A DNA stretch of 64,000 nucleotides, taken from Ereboglobus luteus (lineage in GTDB: Bacteria > Verrucomicrobiota > Verrucomicrobiia > Opitutales > Opitutaceae). Below are positions 40,633 through 51,087 of the stretch, in pieces. Where the stretch lies: assembly GCF_003096195.1 (NCBI RefSeq), contig NZ_CP023004.1:3948501-4012500 (forward strand), read 5' to 3'. The notes beneath the pieces were generated by a model. That model saw nothing but the letters and a program-made list of their open reading frames with translations. It was not told where the DNA came from and ran no database searches. A program made the translations under genes and the position numbers. Numbering within the stretch: position 1 is the stretch's first letter; every line of letters starts with the position of its first letter.

Positions 40633-40685
40633 TCAAAAAACAAAATCAATTTTCAATGATAATATTGAAATCTTTCTGATAGAAT
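40633..40685 (+). promoter_or_regulatory. Promoter/operator region of the TonB receptor, second copy of the shared element
   Basis: The block at 40633-40659 (TCAAAAAACAAAATCAATTT...) matches the operon element at 24 of 27 positions, and the downstream TTTCTGATAGAATG matches TTTCTGCTAAGATG. TAGAAT (40680-40685) is the likely -10 box. That would place transcription start at about 40692, next to the ATG at 40693, implying a leaderless or near-leaderless message. Confidence 0.65.
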
Positions 40686-40692
40686 GCCGAGC

Positions 40693-43600
40693 ATGAAACC
40701 TCCCGCCCGTCGCCCCTCCCCGCGCATGCTCCCGCTGTCACCGCTCCCCGCGCTCGCCCTGTTTTTCGCACTCGTCGCCATGCCGTTTTCGCAGGCGCAG
40801 ACCGCGGCGAATGCCGGCACCGTCACCGGGCGGGTGTTCAACCCCGCGACCGAGGAATACGTGCGGGACGCGCAAATCCGCGCCGTGGCAACCGGAGAAA
40901 CCGTTTTCACCGCAGCCGGCGGCTTTTATCAAATCTCCGGCCTGCCCGCCGGAGAAGTCGCGCTCGTGCTCAGCTACGCCGGCTTGCCCGACATCACGCG
41001 CACCGTCACCGTTGCCGCCGGCGCCACCGCCACGCTTGATTTCGACCTGCCCGTCGCCAGGCCCGCCACCACCGGCGGCGACGACGACGTGGTCCAGTTG
41101 GAAAAATTTACCGTCACCTCCGAGCGCGAAGGCCAGGCCAAGGTCATCATGCGGCAGCGCGCCTCAATGGACATCGGCCAGTCCATCTCGTCCGACCTTT
41201 TCGGCAGCGACCCCGAGGGCAACATCGGCGAGTTCCTCCGCAACGTCCCCGGCATCTTCGTCAACTCCGTTTCCGGCGAAGCCTCCAACGTCAGCATCGG
41301 CGGGCTTCCCGCCGAATACACCAACGTCACCGTGGACGGCATGGCCGCCGGCGCCGCCAATCCCCCGGCGGCGATTTTAACGCCGTCACGCGCGCGCCCT
41401 CCTTCGAGTTGATTTCGCTCAACAGCATGGAGTCGATCGACATCTCGCGCACCATCAGCGCGGATGTGGACGCCAGCGCCCCCGCCGGCACCATCAACCT
41501 CCGCAGCAAGACCGCATTCGACCGTCGCGGCACCCGCTTCGCCGCCCGCCTGGTCGTCAACGCGCACTCCTCCGCGCTCACCCTCGACAAGACGCTCGGC
41601 CCCGACGACGACCGCGGCTCGCTCAAGGTCCGCCCCGGTTTCCTCGCCGAGTTCTCCACCGCGGTGCGCAACAAATACGGCCTCATTATCAATATCAGCG
41701 AAAGCAACATCTACTCGGTCACACACCGCACCGGCCTCGTCACCGACTATGTCCCCACCGCCGCCGACCCGCGCCCGCAGTTGCCAAACAACTTCTATTT
41801 TCAGGAGCAGCCGCGAATGAACCACCGCTTCGCCGCCACCATCCGCGGCGACTGGCGCGTCACTCCCCGCCTCACGCTTGGCGCAACCATCAACTACAAC
41901 AAGACCGACACCTGGAGCACGCTGCGCAAGGTCGCATTCAGCGCCGGCCTCGGAACCAACCGCGCCTCATCGCTCAACGTCATCGGCAACGCGCCGATGT
42001 ATTCCTTCGAGACCACCGGCACCACCGCCTACGCCCAAGCCGAGCAACGCGCTTCCGTCCTGAACAGCCGCTACTTCGCGCCGCAAGTCCGCCTCGAATA
42101 CAAACTCCGCGACCTCACCCTCGACGCCACGGTCGCCTACTCCGACTCGAAAAGCGTCAGTGACGGTTACGGTCAAAAAGGAGCCGCCTACTTCGCCCGT
42201 GCCAACGCCAGGGGCATCAACTTCCGCTCCACCCGCACTCCCGGCGCCGCCACATCCGACTTCACCGTCACCCAGCTCTCCGGCGGGGACATCTCCACCG
42301 GCGCCTCCTTTAACAGGGACACCACCCTCTTTGTGGAGGACGGCCGAAAAAACACCCGCAAGGATTTCACCGCCCAGGCCAACGCCTCGGCGATCACCCG
42401 CTGGCTCCTGCCAATCCACTGGAAGGCCGGCCTGAAAAGCCACCAGCAAAAGCGCACATTCGACCAACCGTATTGGCTGAAGCGAATCGCCTACACCGAT
42501 ACCTCCGCCGCCAATATCTCCGCCCAAAACGCCTCTTTCAAAAGCGCCCGCGACTTCGACTTCGGCGATCTTGGGGGCTCCATCATCACGCCCTCCGGCG
42601 GCACCGTTTTTATGTTCGATCCCGCCGCCATAGCCAGGGTTTGGGATGAGGACCAGACTCGCGACGCCGCCGACAGAATCTTCCGCCCCGCCCCCACCGT
42701 CGCCGACTACTACAATACCAACGTCCTTTATCACCGTAACTTTCGCGAACGCATAGACGCCGGCTACCTTATGGGCACCACCACATTCCTCGACAAGCGC
42801 CTCACCGTGCGCGCCGGCATCCGTTACGAGGACACCAACGTCAAAATCCACGAGCCCAACCCGCGATCCGCCCGCGAAGTCGAGAAAGAGGGCCACACAA
42901 TCGGCGCCAGCACAGGCTACGCCACCACCACCGAGGGCATCAACTACCAGTTCTTCTCCCTCCCCCAAGCCACCCGCAAATATGATTACGACAATTTCTT
43001 CCCCAGCGCGTCGCTGAAATATCTTATCCGCCCGAACCTTGTTTTCCAACTGGGCTACGGCGCGACCATCCGCCGCCCCAACTACGACGACCTCATCGGC
43101 GTCATCAACGTCATGAGCAGCCAGAATCGCATCAGCATCCCCAATATCAATCTGCGTCCTGAAAAAGCCAAAACCTTCTCCGCCCGCCTCGCCTGGTATT
43201 TAAAGAGAGCCGGCCAGCTCTCCGTCGCCGTTTACCAAAACAACATCGACAGCAAAATCCAAAATGAGGAGGTGCCCGTCGAAAGCTACGACGACGTTCT
43301 GGCGGACCAATATCCCGGCTACAACGTATCCACCCGCTTCAACAGCGGCGGCCAGGTGACCACCCGCAGCATGGAGCTTTCCTGGAGCCAAAACCTCGGC
43401 TTGATCACCCCCGTTCTCCGTCCCGTCAGTCTCCGCGCCAACTACACGCGCACCTACGCAGACACCATTGTCTCAAACCTCGTCCCCCACACCATCAACG
43501 CCGGCATCAGCTACTCCTGGCGCGCGTGGAGTTTCAACGTCAACTGCAACTGGAGCGACGACTTCCCCATCGTCGCCAACGGGGAGAGAATCCGCCGCCA

Positions 43601-43787
43601 TCGCGCCCAGACCGACATCAGCGGCGACTGGCGCATCAGCCCGCGCTACACCATCTCCTTCAGCGTTCGCAACGTCTTCGACGCACGCTACGTCTGGCAG
43701 GAAAAAAGAGGCGACAACCCGCTCACCCTGTATCTGACCGACCGCACCGGCTCCGTCATCAGCCTCTCCGTGAAAGGCCAGTGGTAA
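40693..43787 (+). pseudogene. TonB-dependent receptor, frameshifted by one base
   Basis: Two frames (40693-41412 and 41409-43787) encode one outer-membrane receptor of about 1030 residues. The first has a signal peptide, a carboxypeptidase-regulatory-like domain (GTVTGRVFNPATEEYVRDAQI) and most of the plug (SISSDLFGSDPEGNIGEFLRNVPGIFV). The second starts in the plug (MESIDISRTISADVDASAPAGTINL) and covers the 22-strand barrel, ending in Trp (VKGQW). Restoring one C to the five-C run at 41362-41366 gives NPPGGDFNAVTRAPSFELISL, matching the family. ATG 40693 is preferred because the candidate -10 box overlaps ATG 40684. The receptor probably imports an oligosaccharide used by the operon at 28.8-39.2 kb. 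A base-call error is possible. Confidence 0.8.
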
Positions 43788-43862
43788 TCTAACTCCGTCA
43801 GCCCCGCACCGGTCCCATTCGCCACCCTATTTAATCCCGCCTTTATAATCCCATTTCTCGCC

Positions 43863-46800
43863 ATGAAACCAACGCTCGCCCTCGCAACACTCGTCCTCGC
43901 CACCCTCGTGGGCACCCCCGTCCGCGCACAAAACACAATCACCGTAAACACCACCGGCAACGCACCCGCGCAGCTCGTCCTCAGCGCCGGCACCACCACC
44001 ATCGATGTCGCCGCCGGCGCGCTCTACACCTTCGACAACCTCGCCACCGCCGGCAACAGCGCAATCATCGGCAACACCGCGGGCACTGTTTTCCGCACCA
44101 CTGGCAGCGGCACCACTGTTTTTATTAACAATGACATCGCGGGACGCGGCCCCGGCCTGAGTCTCCGCGCCTCCGGCACGCTCGACCTGCAAAACGTCCG
44201 CTTCGGCGACAAGGACAACCCCGCGCTCGGCAACATCAACCGCCAAAATAGTCTGGGTGGCGGTGCCCTTTCAGTTACCGGTGCTAGTGCCGCCGCTCCT
44301 GCTTTCCTTGAACTCCGCAATGGTGAATTTTACTTCAACAAAACCACGCTCACAGGCGCCAGCGGCGGTGCTATCCAAACAGGGAACTTTGCGAGCTCCG
44401 TCATTGACGGGGCAATTTTCCACGGCAACTCTGCCGCCAACATCGCCGGCGCCATTCTCTACAACTCCGCCAACCAGTTCCACACCCTCAACAACGCGGT
44501 CTTCACCAGCAACACCGCAGCCTCTCGCGGCAGCGCCGTCACCGTCTATGCCGGCACTGTCGCGATGACCGACGTCACCTTCCGCGATAACAAAACCACC
44601 AACACCGCCGGCACCAACCCGGGCGGTGCCGTCCACATCGTGGCCGCCGCGCGCGCCACGATCGACGGCGCCGTCTTTGAGCAAAACTCCTCCTCATTTA
44701 TCGGCGGAGGCGCCATCAGTGTTTACGCCGCCGGCACCACCACCATCACCAGCGCCACATTCGGCAATGCCGCCGACCTCACCCGCGGCAACTCCTCCAC
44801 CAACGGAGCCGGCGGCGCCATCCTTCAAAGCGGCGGACACCTCGTCCTCAACAACAACGCCTTTTACGGCAACTTCACCTCCACCGGCGTCGGTGGCGCC
44901 ATTGCCGTCATCGCCGGCGGCACCCTTTCAGTTAACGGCGGCGTCTTCGTATCCAACTCCTCCGGTCCCACCGCCGGCGCCCAAGGCTCGGCCATTCACC
45001 TCGCCACGGACGCTGTTGCCACCATCACCAGCGCCACATTCGCCAATAACAACTCCAACTCCCACGCCACCGTTTTGATTATGGGAGGAAACACCAGCTT
45101 GAAAACATACACCTTCACCGACGTGCTCTTCGACGGCAACTACGTCGCCAACGAGGGCGGCGGCGTCTTCCTAAACGGCGGAAACAGCCGCTACGAATTC
45201 AACCGCGTCCGCTTTACCGGCAACTCCGCCAACATCGGCGGCGCCATCACCACCCGCGCCGGCACAGTCCTCACCCTCACCGACGCCGTCTTCACCAGCA
45301 ACACCGCGCGCGCCGGCACAGGCGGAGCCATCTCCTTCCACCTGGGAGGTCTCCTCGAATACAACGCCACCACTTCAGCCACCCACTCCGGCAACATCGC
45401 CGGCACAAGCGGCGCTTCCGGCGGCTTCCTCTACCTCGGCGCCGGCGGCACCGCCAACTTCAACATCGCCCCCGATGCCACCGTCCAAATCGGCGGCGAA
45501 TCCGACGCCCACGACACCATTTCCACCGGCACCTTCACCGACACCGTCATCAACATAAACAACGATCCCTCCGCCGTCGGAGCCGCACCCGGTGACGGCG
45601 CGGGCACGCTCATCCTCGCCAACGGCGACTCATCCTCACAGCGCGGCGCGCTCAACCTCCACGCCGGACGCCTCCTGCTCGCCAACTCCGCCACACTCGG
45701 CGGCACCATCACCGTCGCCAACGGCGCGACCTTTGGCGGCGAAGGCACGATCGACTCCGCCGCCGGAGGCGCGCTCAACCGCTCCGTCGCCATCCAAACA
45801 GGCGGCACGCTTCAAGTCGGGCTCGACGACGCGAGCGGAGCCACGCAAACGCTCGCCATCGCCGGCGCCCTCGCGCTCGCAAACAACACCGCCATCATCG
45901 GCGACGGCGTGCTTGCCACGCCCGGCACGGGTCGCATCGAACTCGGCTCGGCGGCGGGCGACACCGTTACGGCCAATATCGCGGCGGGCAAACTTGTGTC
46001 CATCACAGGCGTCGCCACCGGCGTGGGCGGCCTGCTAAAAACCGGCGACGGCGCGCTCGGCCTCTCCGGCGCGAACACTTTCACCGGTGGCGTCACGCTC
46101 GCCTCGGGCACGCTCCTGCTCGGCGGCAACACCGCGCTCGGCACCGGCGCGCTCGCAGTCACCGGCACCGCGACCGTGGGCTTTTCCGCCGACGCCACCG
46201 TTACAAACGCCGTCACGCTCGGCGCGAACACCGTGATCGACAGCGGCGCGTTCAACGCCGCGCTCAACGGAGCCATTACCGGCCCCGGCGGCATTATAAA
46301 GCAAGGCTCCGGCCTGCTCACCCTCGGCGGCGCGCTCACCGGCGTCCCCTCCGTCGCCATCAACGCGGGCTCCCTCTCCGGCAACATCAACGGCGTCTCC
46401 GCCATCAGCATCTCCAACACCGCCGCCTACATTGGCAACCTCGCACGCACGAACGGCCAGACGCTCTCCGTCACCACCGGCTCCATCGGCGGCAACCTCT
46501 CCCTCTCGCAAGGAGCCCTCCTCGAATTCGACCTCGCCGACGCCGGCTCCGACGCTGCCCTCAACATCAGCGGCGCCTTCTCCGCCACCGGCACCACCAC
46601 GCTCAATTTCCTCAACCTCGGCAACGCCACCTACACCATTGTCTCAGCAAACAGCATCACCGCCGGCAACTCCAACTTCGACTACACCGTCAACGGCGGC
46701 CCGCTCACCGGGCGCAACAGCCTGGCCCTCACCGTCGGCGCAAACGACATCACCGTCGCCGCCTCCTACCGCAACCTGCGCATGGCCTGGGACGGCGCAA

Positions 46801-49800
46801 ACGGCGGCATATGGGACACCACCGCCTCAAACTGGAACGACAACGGCACGTCCGATTTTGGCGAGACACGCTTCGTCACCGGCGACAGCATCCGCTTCGC
46901 CTCCACCGCCGCCGGCACCGTCGTCGTCGCGACGGAAGGCGTGACCGCGGGCGATGTCGAAGTGGCGTCAACCGGCGACCTCACCTTCACCGGCGGCACC
47001 ATCACAACCAGCGCCGCCTCCGCCTCGGTGGACGGCGTCGCGGGCGGCATCTCGCTCGGAGCCTCCGGCACTGTCGCGGCAACAGGCAAGTTTGTCAAAA
47101 AAGGCGCGGGCACGCTCACGCTCGACAACGCCGCGGGCGTCTTCACGGGCGGACTCGAAATCGAGGACGGCGTGCTCGCGTTCAATCGCGCCGCCCAGCT
47201 CGGCGACGCCTCCGGCACCGTCAGCCTCACCGGCCCCGCCACCCTCCGCGCCAACGCCGACATCCTCGGCTCCACCGGCACGCTCGCCGGCGCCATCGCG
47301 ATCACCGCCGCCAGCGGCACGCTCGACACGCAAGCCCACACCGTCGAGTCCGCCGCCACGCTCGCCGGCTCCGGCACGCTCGTCAAAATCGGCGACGGCA
47401 AACTCATCCTCCGCGCAACCAACAACGCCTCCTTCGCCGCCCCCACCCTCGTCTCCGCCGGTTCGCTCCTCCTCGCCGACGGCGCGAAACTTGGCGGCGC
47501 GCTCACCATCGCATCCGGCGCGACCGCCGGCGGCATCGGCGCGTTCACCGGCGACGTCACCGTCAACAACGGCACGCTCCTCGTCGGCGACGCCGGCGGG
47601 ACCGGCGCCGGCGCGCTCTCCATCGGCGGCGCGCTCACCCTCTCCGGCACCGCCCGCGTCGAGTTCGGCATCCACGCCGGCGGCATTGCCGACACCCTCG
47701 ACGTCACCGACGCCATAAACACCGCCGCCGCCACAAACATCGTCTCGATCAGCATCTCCGGCGGCATCGCCTCCGGCACCTACACCCTCGGCAACGCCGG
47801 CGCGCTCGCCTCCGTGCAAAACCTTGAGGTCAACGGCGTCCTCATCGACAACTCGCTGCGCATCGTCAGCGAACTCGCCGCCTCCTCCGGCACACTCCTC
47901 TACATCTACGGCATGGACGACTCGCGCTACATGGAATGGACCGGCGCGAGCGGCACGAGCACATGGAACATCGGCCTCGCCAACTGGCAGGGCTACAACG
48001 GCGACATCGCCGGCAAATCCAAATTCCAGGACGGCGACACCGTGCGCTTCACCGGCGCCACGTCCGCAAGCATCGCCATCGAATCCGCCGCGACCGTGTC
48101 CGACATGGTCGTGGACAACACCGGCACGCTCACCTTCACCGGCGCCGCCCTCGCCACAAACATCGCGACAACCGGCACGCTCATCACAAACGCCGCCGGC
48201 AAACTCGTGAAATCCGGCGAAGGCGCGCTCGTGTTTGACAACGCCGCCAACACCTTCACCGGCGGCATCGAACTCGACTCGGGCCTCCTCGCCTTCTCCA
48301 CCAACGCGCAAATCGGCACCGCCGGCGCCGGCATCACCCTCTCATCCGGCACCCTCCGCGCCCTCGCCGGCCTCGCGCTCTCCGACACGCTCACGCTCAC
48401 GGGCGGCTCCGCCGCGCTCGACACGGGCGCGAACGCAATCACGCTCACCGGCGGCATCGCCGGCTCCGGCACGCTCTCCAAACTCGGAGAGGGCGCGCTC
48501 ACGCTCTCCGCCGCCACCGCCGGCGCAAGCCTCCTCTCCGCCGACGCCGTCACGCGCATCGTGGAAGGGGCCGTCCTGCTCCGCGATTTCTCCGCCGCTG
48601 ACGCGACCGCGACGACGCACACCTTCGTCCTCGAAGGCGGCTGGCTCGACCTCTCCGACACCCCCGGCTTCAATCCCTCCACCGGCGCGGGCGCGAACGA
48701 CTGGGCGGGCCTCACAATCACCGGCACCGGCGGCGCCGTCATCGGCTCCAACGACAAAATCACTCTCAGCGACGGCTCCGTCCTCGCATCCGTCGGCGGC
48801 GCCACCACCGCCGAACAAGGCATCTTTGTTGTCGTTGACGCCGGGGCCGATGGAGTCGCCACCCTCGCCGGCGCCAACAACTACGCCGGGCGCACGCTCC
48901 TTCAAAGCGGCACGCTCCGCATCGCCGCCGACGACCGCCTCGGCCTCGTCTCCCTCAATCGCGAAGTCCGTTTCACCGGCTCCGGCGCGGCGCTCGAAAT
49001 CACGGCGGACGGTTTCCTATCCAACCGCACCCTCGGCCTCGACGCCGACGGCATCCTCTCCGTCGCCGCCGGCGCAAGCGGCACCTGGGCCGGCGCCATC
49101 ACCGGCATCGGCAAAACGCTCACCAAGGCCGGCGACGGCGAACTCGTCATAACCAACACCGCCAACTCCGCCTCTATCTCCTACCATGTCGCCGCGGGCG
49201 TCCTCGAAGGCCGCGCGGAAAACCTCGCCGGCACCATCACGCTCGACGCCGCCGGCACCGTTGCCGTCAACCAGGCCGACGACGCGGACTACACCCCGAA
49301 AATCACCGGCGCGGGCGCCTTTGAAAAACGCGGCGCGGGCGTGCTCACGCTCCTCTCCGCGCTCGGCAACACCGGTGCCGTGCGCGTTTCCGCCGGCACC
49401 CTCAAGACCCGCGACGACAACCAGTTCTCCGCCGCCTCGCCGCTCGTCATTTCCCAAGGCGCCACGCTCGATTTGCGCGGCACGCGCCAGACCGTCTCGT
49501 CGCTCTCCCTCGACGGCGCGCTCCTCGTCTCCGCCACCGTCAACTCCAACCTCGGCGTCATCCTTGCGTCGGATTACCTGAAGGCGACGGACTTCTTCAC
49601 CGGCACCGGCTCCATCGCCCTTTCCCTCGACGAAACCGACGAGGACGGCTACTCCCCGCTCAACGGCAACGCGCCATCCTCGGTGATATTAATCGAATCC
49701 GGCAGCAACACCGCCGACCTCTCCATCAGCATCACCGGCAACCCCGACGACACCATCTACGCCTGGGATGTGACGAGCGACGGCAACAACTGGCGCCTCT

Positions 49801-50780
49801 CCCGCGAAAACCTCATCCCCGTCATCCCGGCCGTCACCGGCATCAACGCCGCCATTCACATCGGCACGCAGACCGCCTTCGACACGCTCGCGCAACGCAT
49901 CAGCCTGCTGCGCCTCGCCAACGACGGCGAGCACCGCATCGGCACCGACTTGTGGGTGGCCGGCGCCTACCGCCACGACAAGATAAAAGGCACGCTCTAC
50001 GACGGCGCCAAGGCCGACACCAGATCCGTGCAAACCGGCGTGAACCTCGTCAAGGCGCCCAAGGCCACGCGAGGAAAACGCAAAGGCGGACTCAAATACG
50101 CTGCGGGCGTGTTCCTCGATTTCACCGACACAGACATCGACATGAACGACGCCGACACCACGACCCGGACCGGCGGCGGCGGATTTTATCTCACCTACCA
50201 GCCCAACGACGCGTTCCATGCCGAAGGCATCGCGCGTCTGGCCAAAGGCAAGCACGACACCCGCGTGAACGGCATGGACGACATGCGGCTCGGCACAAAC
50301 GGCTTCGGCCTCTCGCTTTCGCTCGGCCACACCTTCCGCACCAAGTCCGGCTGGATGGTGGACGTGAGCGAGCGCGTCCTTTACAGCATCACCAACGTGG
50401 AGGAGGACATCGACAGCGCGCACCGCCTGTTCAAGGTGAGCGACGTGGATTCGTTCCGCGGCCTCGTGGGCGTGCAATTCTCGCGAAACGTCCGGCTGTT
50501 TGGAAAGTGGGATCTGCGCCCCGCGTTTCGCGTGGCCTACGACCACGAATTCAAGGGCAAAAACGGCACGACGGTTCTCCGCTACCATGATGCGGGCCGC
50601 ACCCGCCTGCGCGACCGGTATGATTACGCCGACGATTTCAGCGGCGGCTCGTTCGACATCGGCGCCGGTGCGACACTGCGCTTCAACGCGCACTTCGAAC
50701 TCTACGCCGACATCTCCGGCAGCCTCGGCGGCGAACTCGAAAACTACACCGCCAACCTCGGCATAAGCTGCCACTGGTAA
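43863..50780 (+). CDS. Large autotransporter with polymorphic-type and beta-strand repeats, 2305 residues
   Basis: A signal peptide is present (MKPTLALATLVLATLVGTPVRAQ). Residues ~90-560 hold short repeats of the kind GGAI...N..F..N (SGGAIQTGNFASSVIDGAIFHGN, GGGAISVYAAGTTTITSATFGN), as in polymorphic outer-membrane/beta-helix proteins. Residues ~600-1900 hold autotransporter-associated strand repeats (GALGLSGANTFTGGVTLASGTLLLG, GTLTLDNAAGVFTGGLEIEDG). The last ~275 residues form a barrel (LWVAGAYRHDKIKG ... NLGISCHW) ending in Trp. It starts 75 bp after the TonB receptor on the same strand, so cotranscription is likely. Function is unknown; surface attachment to glycan is an inference. Confidence 0.92.
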   Translation: MKPTLALATLVLATLVGTPVRAQNTITVNTTGNAPAQLVLSAGTTTIDVAAGALYTFDNLATAGNSAIIGNTAGTVFRTTGSGTTVFINNDIAGRGPGLSLRASGTLDLQNVRFGDKDNPALGNINRQNSLGGGALSVTGASAAAPAFLELRNGEFYFNKTTLTGASGGAIQTGNFASSVIDGAIFHGNSAANIAGAILYNSANQFHTLNNAVFTSNTAASRGSAVTVYAGTVAMTDVTFRDNKTTNTAGTNPGGAVHIVAAARATIDGAVFEQNSSSFIGGGAISVYAAGTTTITSATFGNAADLTRGNSSTNGAGGAILQSGGHLVLNNNAFYGNFTSTGVGGAIAVIAGGTLSVNGGVFVSNSSGPTAGAQGSAIHLATDAVATITSATFANNNSNSHATVLIMGGNTSLKTYTFTDVLFDGNYVANEGGGVFLNGGNSRYEFNRVRFTGNSANIGGAITTRAGTVLTLTDAVFTSNTARAGTGGAISFHLGGLLEYNATTSATHSGNIAGTSGASGGFLYLGAGGTANFNIAPDATVQIGGESDAHDTISTGTFTDTVININNDPSAVGAAPGDGAGTLILANGDSSSQRGALNLHAGRLLLANSATLGGTITVANGATFGGEGTIDSAAGGALNRSVAIQTGGTLQVGLDDASGATQTLAIAGALALANNTAIIGDGVLATPGTGRIELGSAAGDTVTANIAAGKLVSITGVATGVGGLLKTGDGALGLSGANTFTGGVTLASGTLLLGGNTALGTGALAVTGTATVGFSADATVTNAVTLGANTVIDSGAFNAALNGAITGPGGIIKQGSGLLTLGGALTGVPSVAINAGSLSGNINGVSAISISNTAAYIGNLARTNGQTLSVTTGSIGGNLSLSQGALLEFDLADAGSDAALNISGAFSATGTTTLNFLNLGNATYTIVSANSITAGNSNFDYTVNGGPLTGRNSLALTVGANDITVAASYRNLRMAWDGANGGIWDTTASNWNDNGTSDFGETRFVTGDSIRFASTAAGTVVVATEGVTAGDVEVASTGDLTFTGGTITTSAASASVDGVAGGISLGASGTVAATGKFVKKGAGTLTLDNAAGVFTGGLEIEDGVLAFNRAAQLGDASGTVSLTGPATLRANADILGSTGTLAGAIAITAASGTLDTQAHTVESAATLAGSGTLVKIGDGKLILRATNNASFAAPTLVSAGSLLLADGAKLGGALTIASGATAGGIGAFTGDVTVNNGTLLVGDAGGTGAGALSIGGALTLSGTARVEFGIHAGGIADTLDVTDAINTAAATNIVSISISGGIASGTYTLGNAGALASVQNLEVNGVLIDNSLRIVSELAASSGTLLYIYGMDDSRYMEWTGASGTSTWNIGLANWQGYNGDIAGKSKFQDGDTVRFTGATSASIAIESAATVSDMVVDNTGTLTFTGAALATNIATTGTLITNAAGKLVKSGEGALVFDNAANTFTGGIELDSGLLAFSTNAQIGTAGAGITLSSGTLRALAGLALSDTLTLTGGSAALDTGANAITLTGGIAGSGTLSKLGEGALTLSAATAGASLLSADAVTRIVEGAVLLRDFSAADATATTHTFVLEGGWLDLSDTPGFNPSTGAGANDWAGLTITGTGGAVIGSNDKITLSDGSVLASVGGATTAEQGIFVVVDAGADGVATLAGANNYAGRTLLQSGTLRIAADDRLGLVSLNREVRFTGSGAALEITADGFLSNRTLGLDADGILSVAAGASGTWAGAITGIGKTLTKAGDGELVITNTANSASISYHVAAGVLEGRAENLAGTITLDAAGTVAVNQADDADYTPKITGAGAFEKRGAGVLTLLSALGNTGAVRVSAGTLKTRDDNQFSAASPLVISQGATLDLRGTRQTVSSLSLDGALLVSATVNSNLGVILASDYLKATDFFTGTGSIALSLDETDEDGYSPLNGNAPSSVILIESGSNTADLSISITGNPDDTIYAWDVTSDGNNWRLSRENLIPVIPAVTGINAAIHIGTQTAFDTLAQRISLLRLANDGEHRIGTDLWVAGAYRHDKIKGTLYDGAKADTRSVQTGVNLVKAPKATRGKRKGGLKYAAGVFLDFTDTDIDMNDADTTTRTGGGGFYLTYQPNDAFHAEGIARLAKGKHDTRVNGMDDMRLGTNGFGLSLSLGHTFRTKSGWMVDVSERVLYSITNVEEDIDSAHRLFKVSDVDSFRGLVGVQFSRNVRLFGKWDLRPAFRVAYDHEFKGKNGTTVLRYHDAGRTRLRDRYDYADDFSGGSFDIGAGATLRFNAHFELYADISGSLGGELENYTANLGISCHW

Positions 50781-51087
50781 GCCTCCGTTAACAGCGGCGC
50801 GCCCAAAGACACCCGCTCCGCTTTCCCCGAAGTTTCCCAATCGCTAGCGCGGCGCGCAGATTTCGCCCGCGCCTGCGATCCCCCTCCATAAATACGCGAA
50901 GTTTATTTGGGAAGTGACGTCGTTGCAGCCCCTGAACGGCTTGATATTAAATATCCCCGGAACAAGCACCGGGGATATTGATGAAATAGCGAGCGACGGA
51001 TTCCGTTGCTAAAACACAAAAAAATGAAGCAAACTTCGATGAGTTGAACCCGAAGAAATTAAACCCAAAGAGAATAAAACCAGCCCC
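50781..51087. other. Intergenic region between autotransporter and M14 peptidase
   Basis: No gene is seen. It contains the hairpin at 50950-50979 and an A-rich leader just before the peptidase start (AACCCAAAGAGAATAAAAC). The stretch GTTGCAGCCCCTGAACGGC before the hairpin looks like part of a dispersed repeat. Confidence 0.6.
50950..50979. repeat. Stem-loop of dispersed-repeat type
   Basis: AATATCCCCGG and CCGGGGATATT form perfect 11-bp arms around an 8-nt loop. No T-run follows, so it is more likely a dispersed palindrome than a simple terminator. It lies 169 bp beyond the autotransporter stop. Confidence 0.6.
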
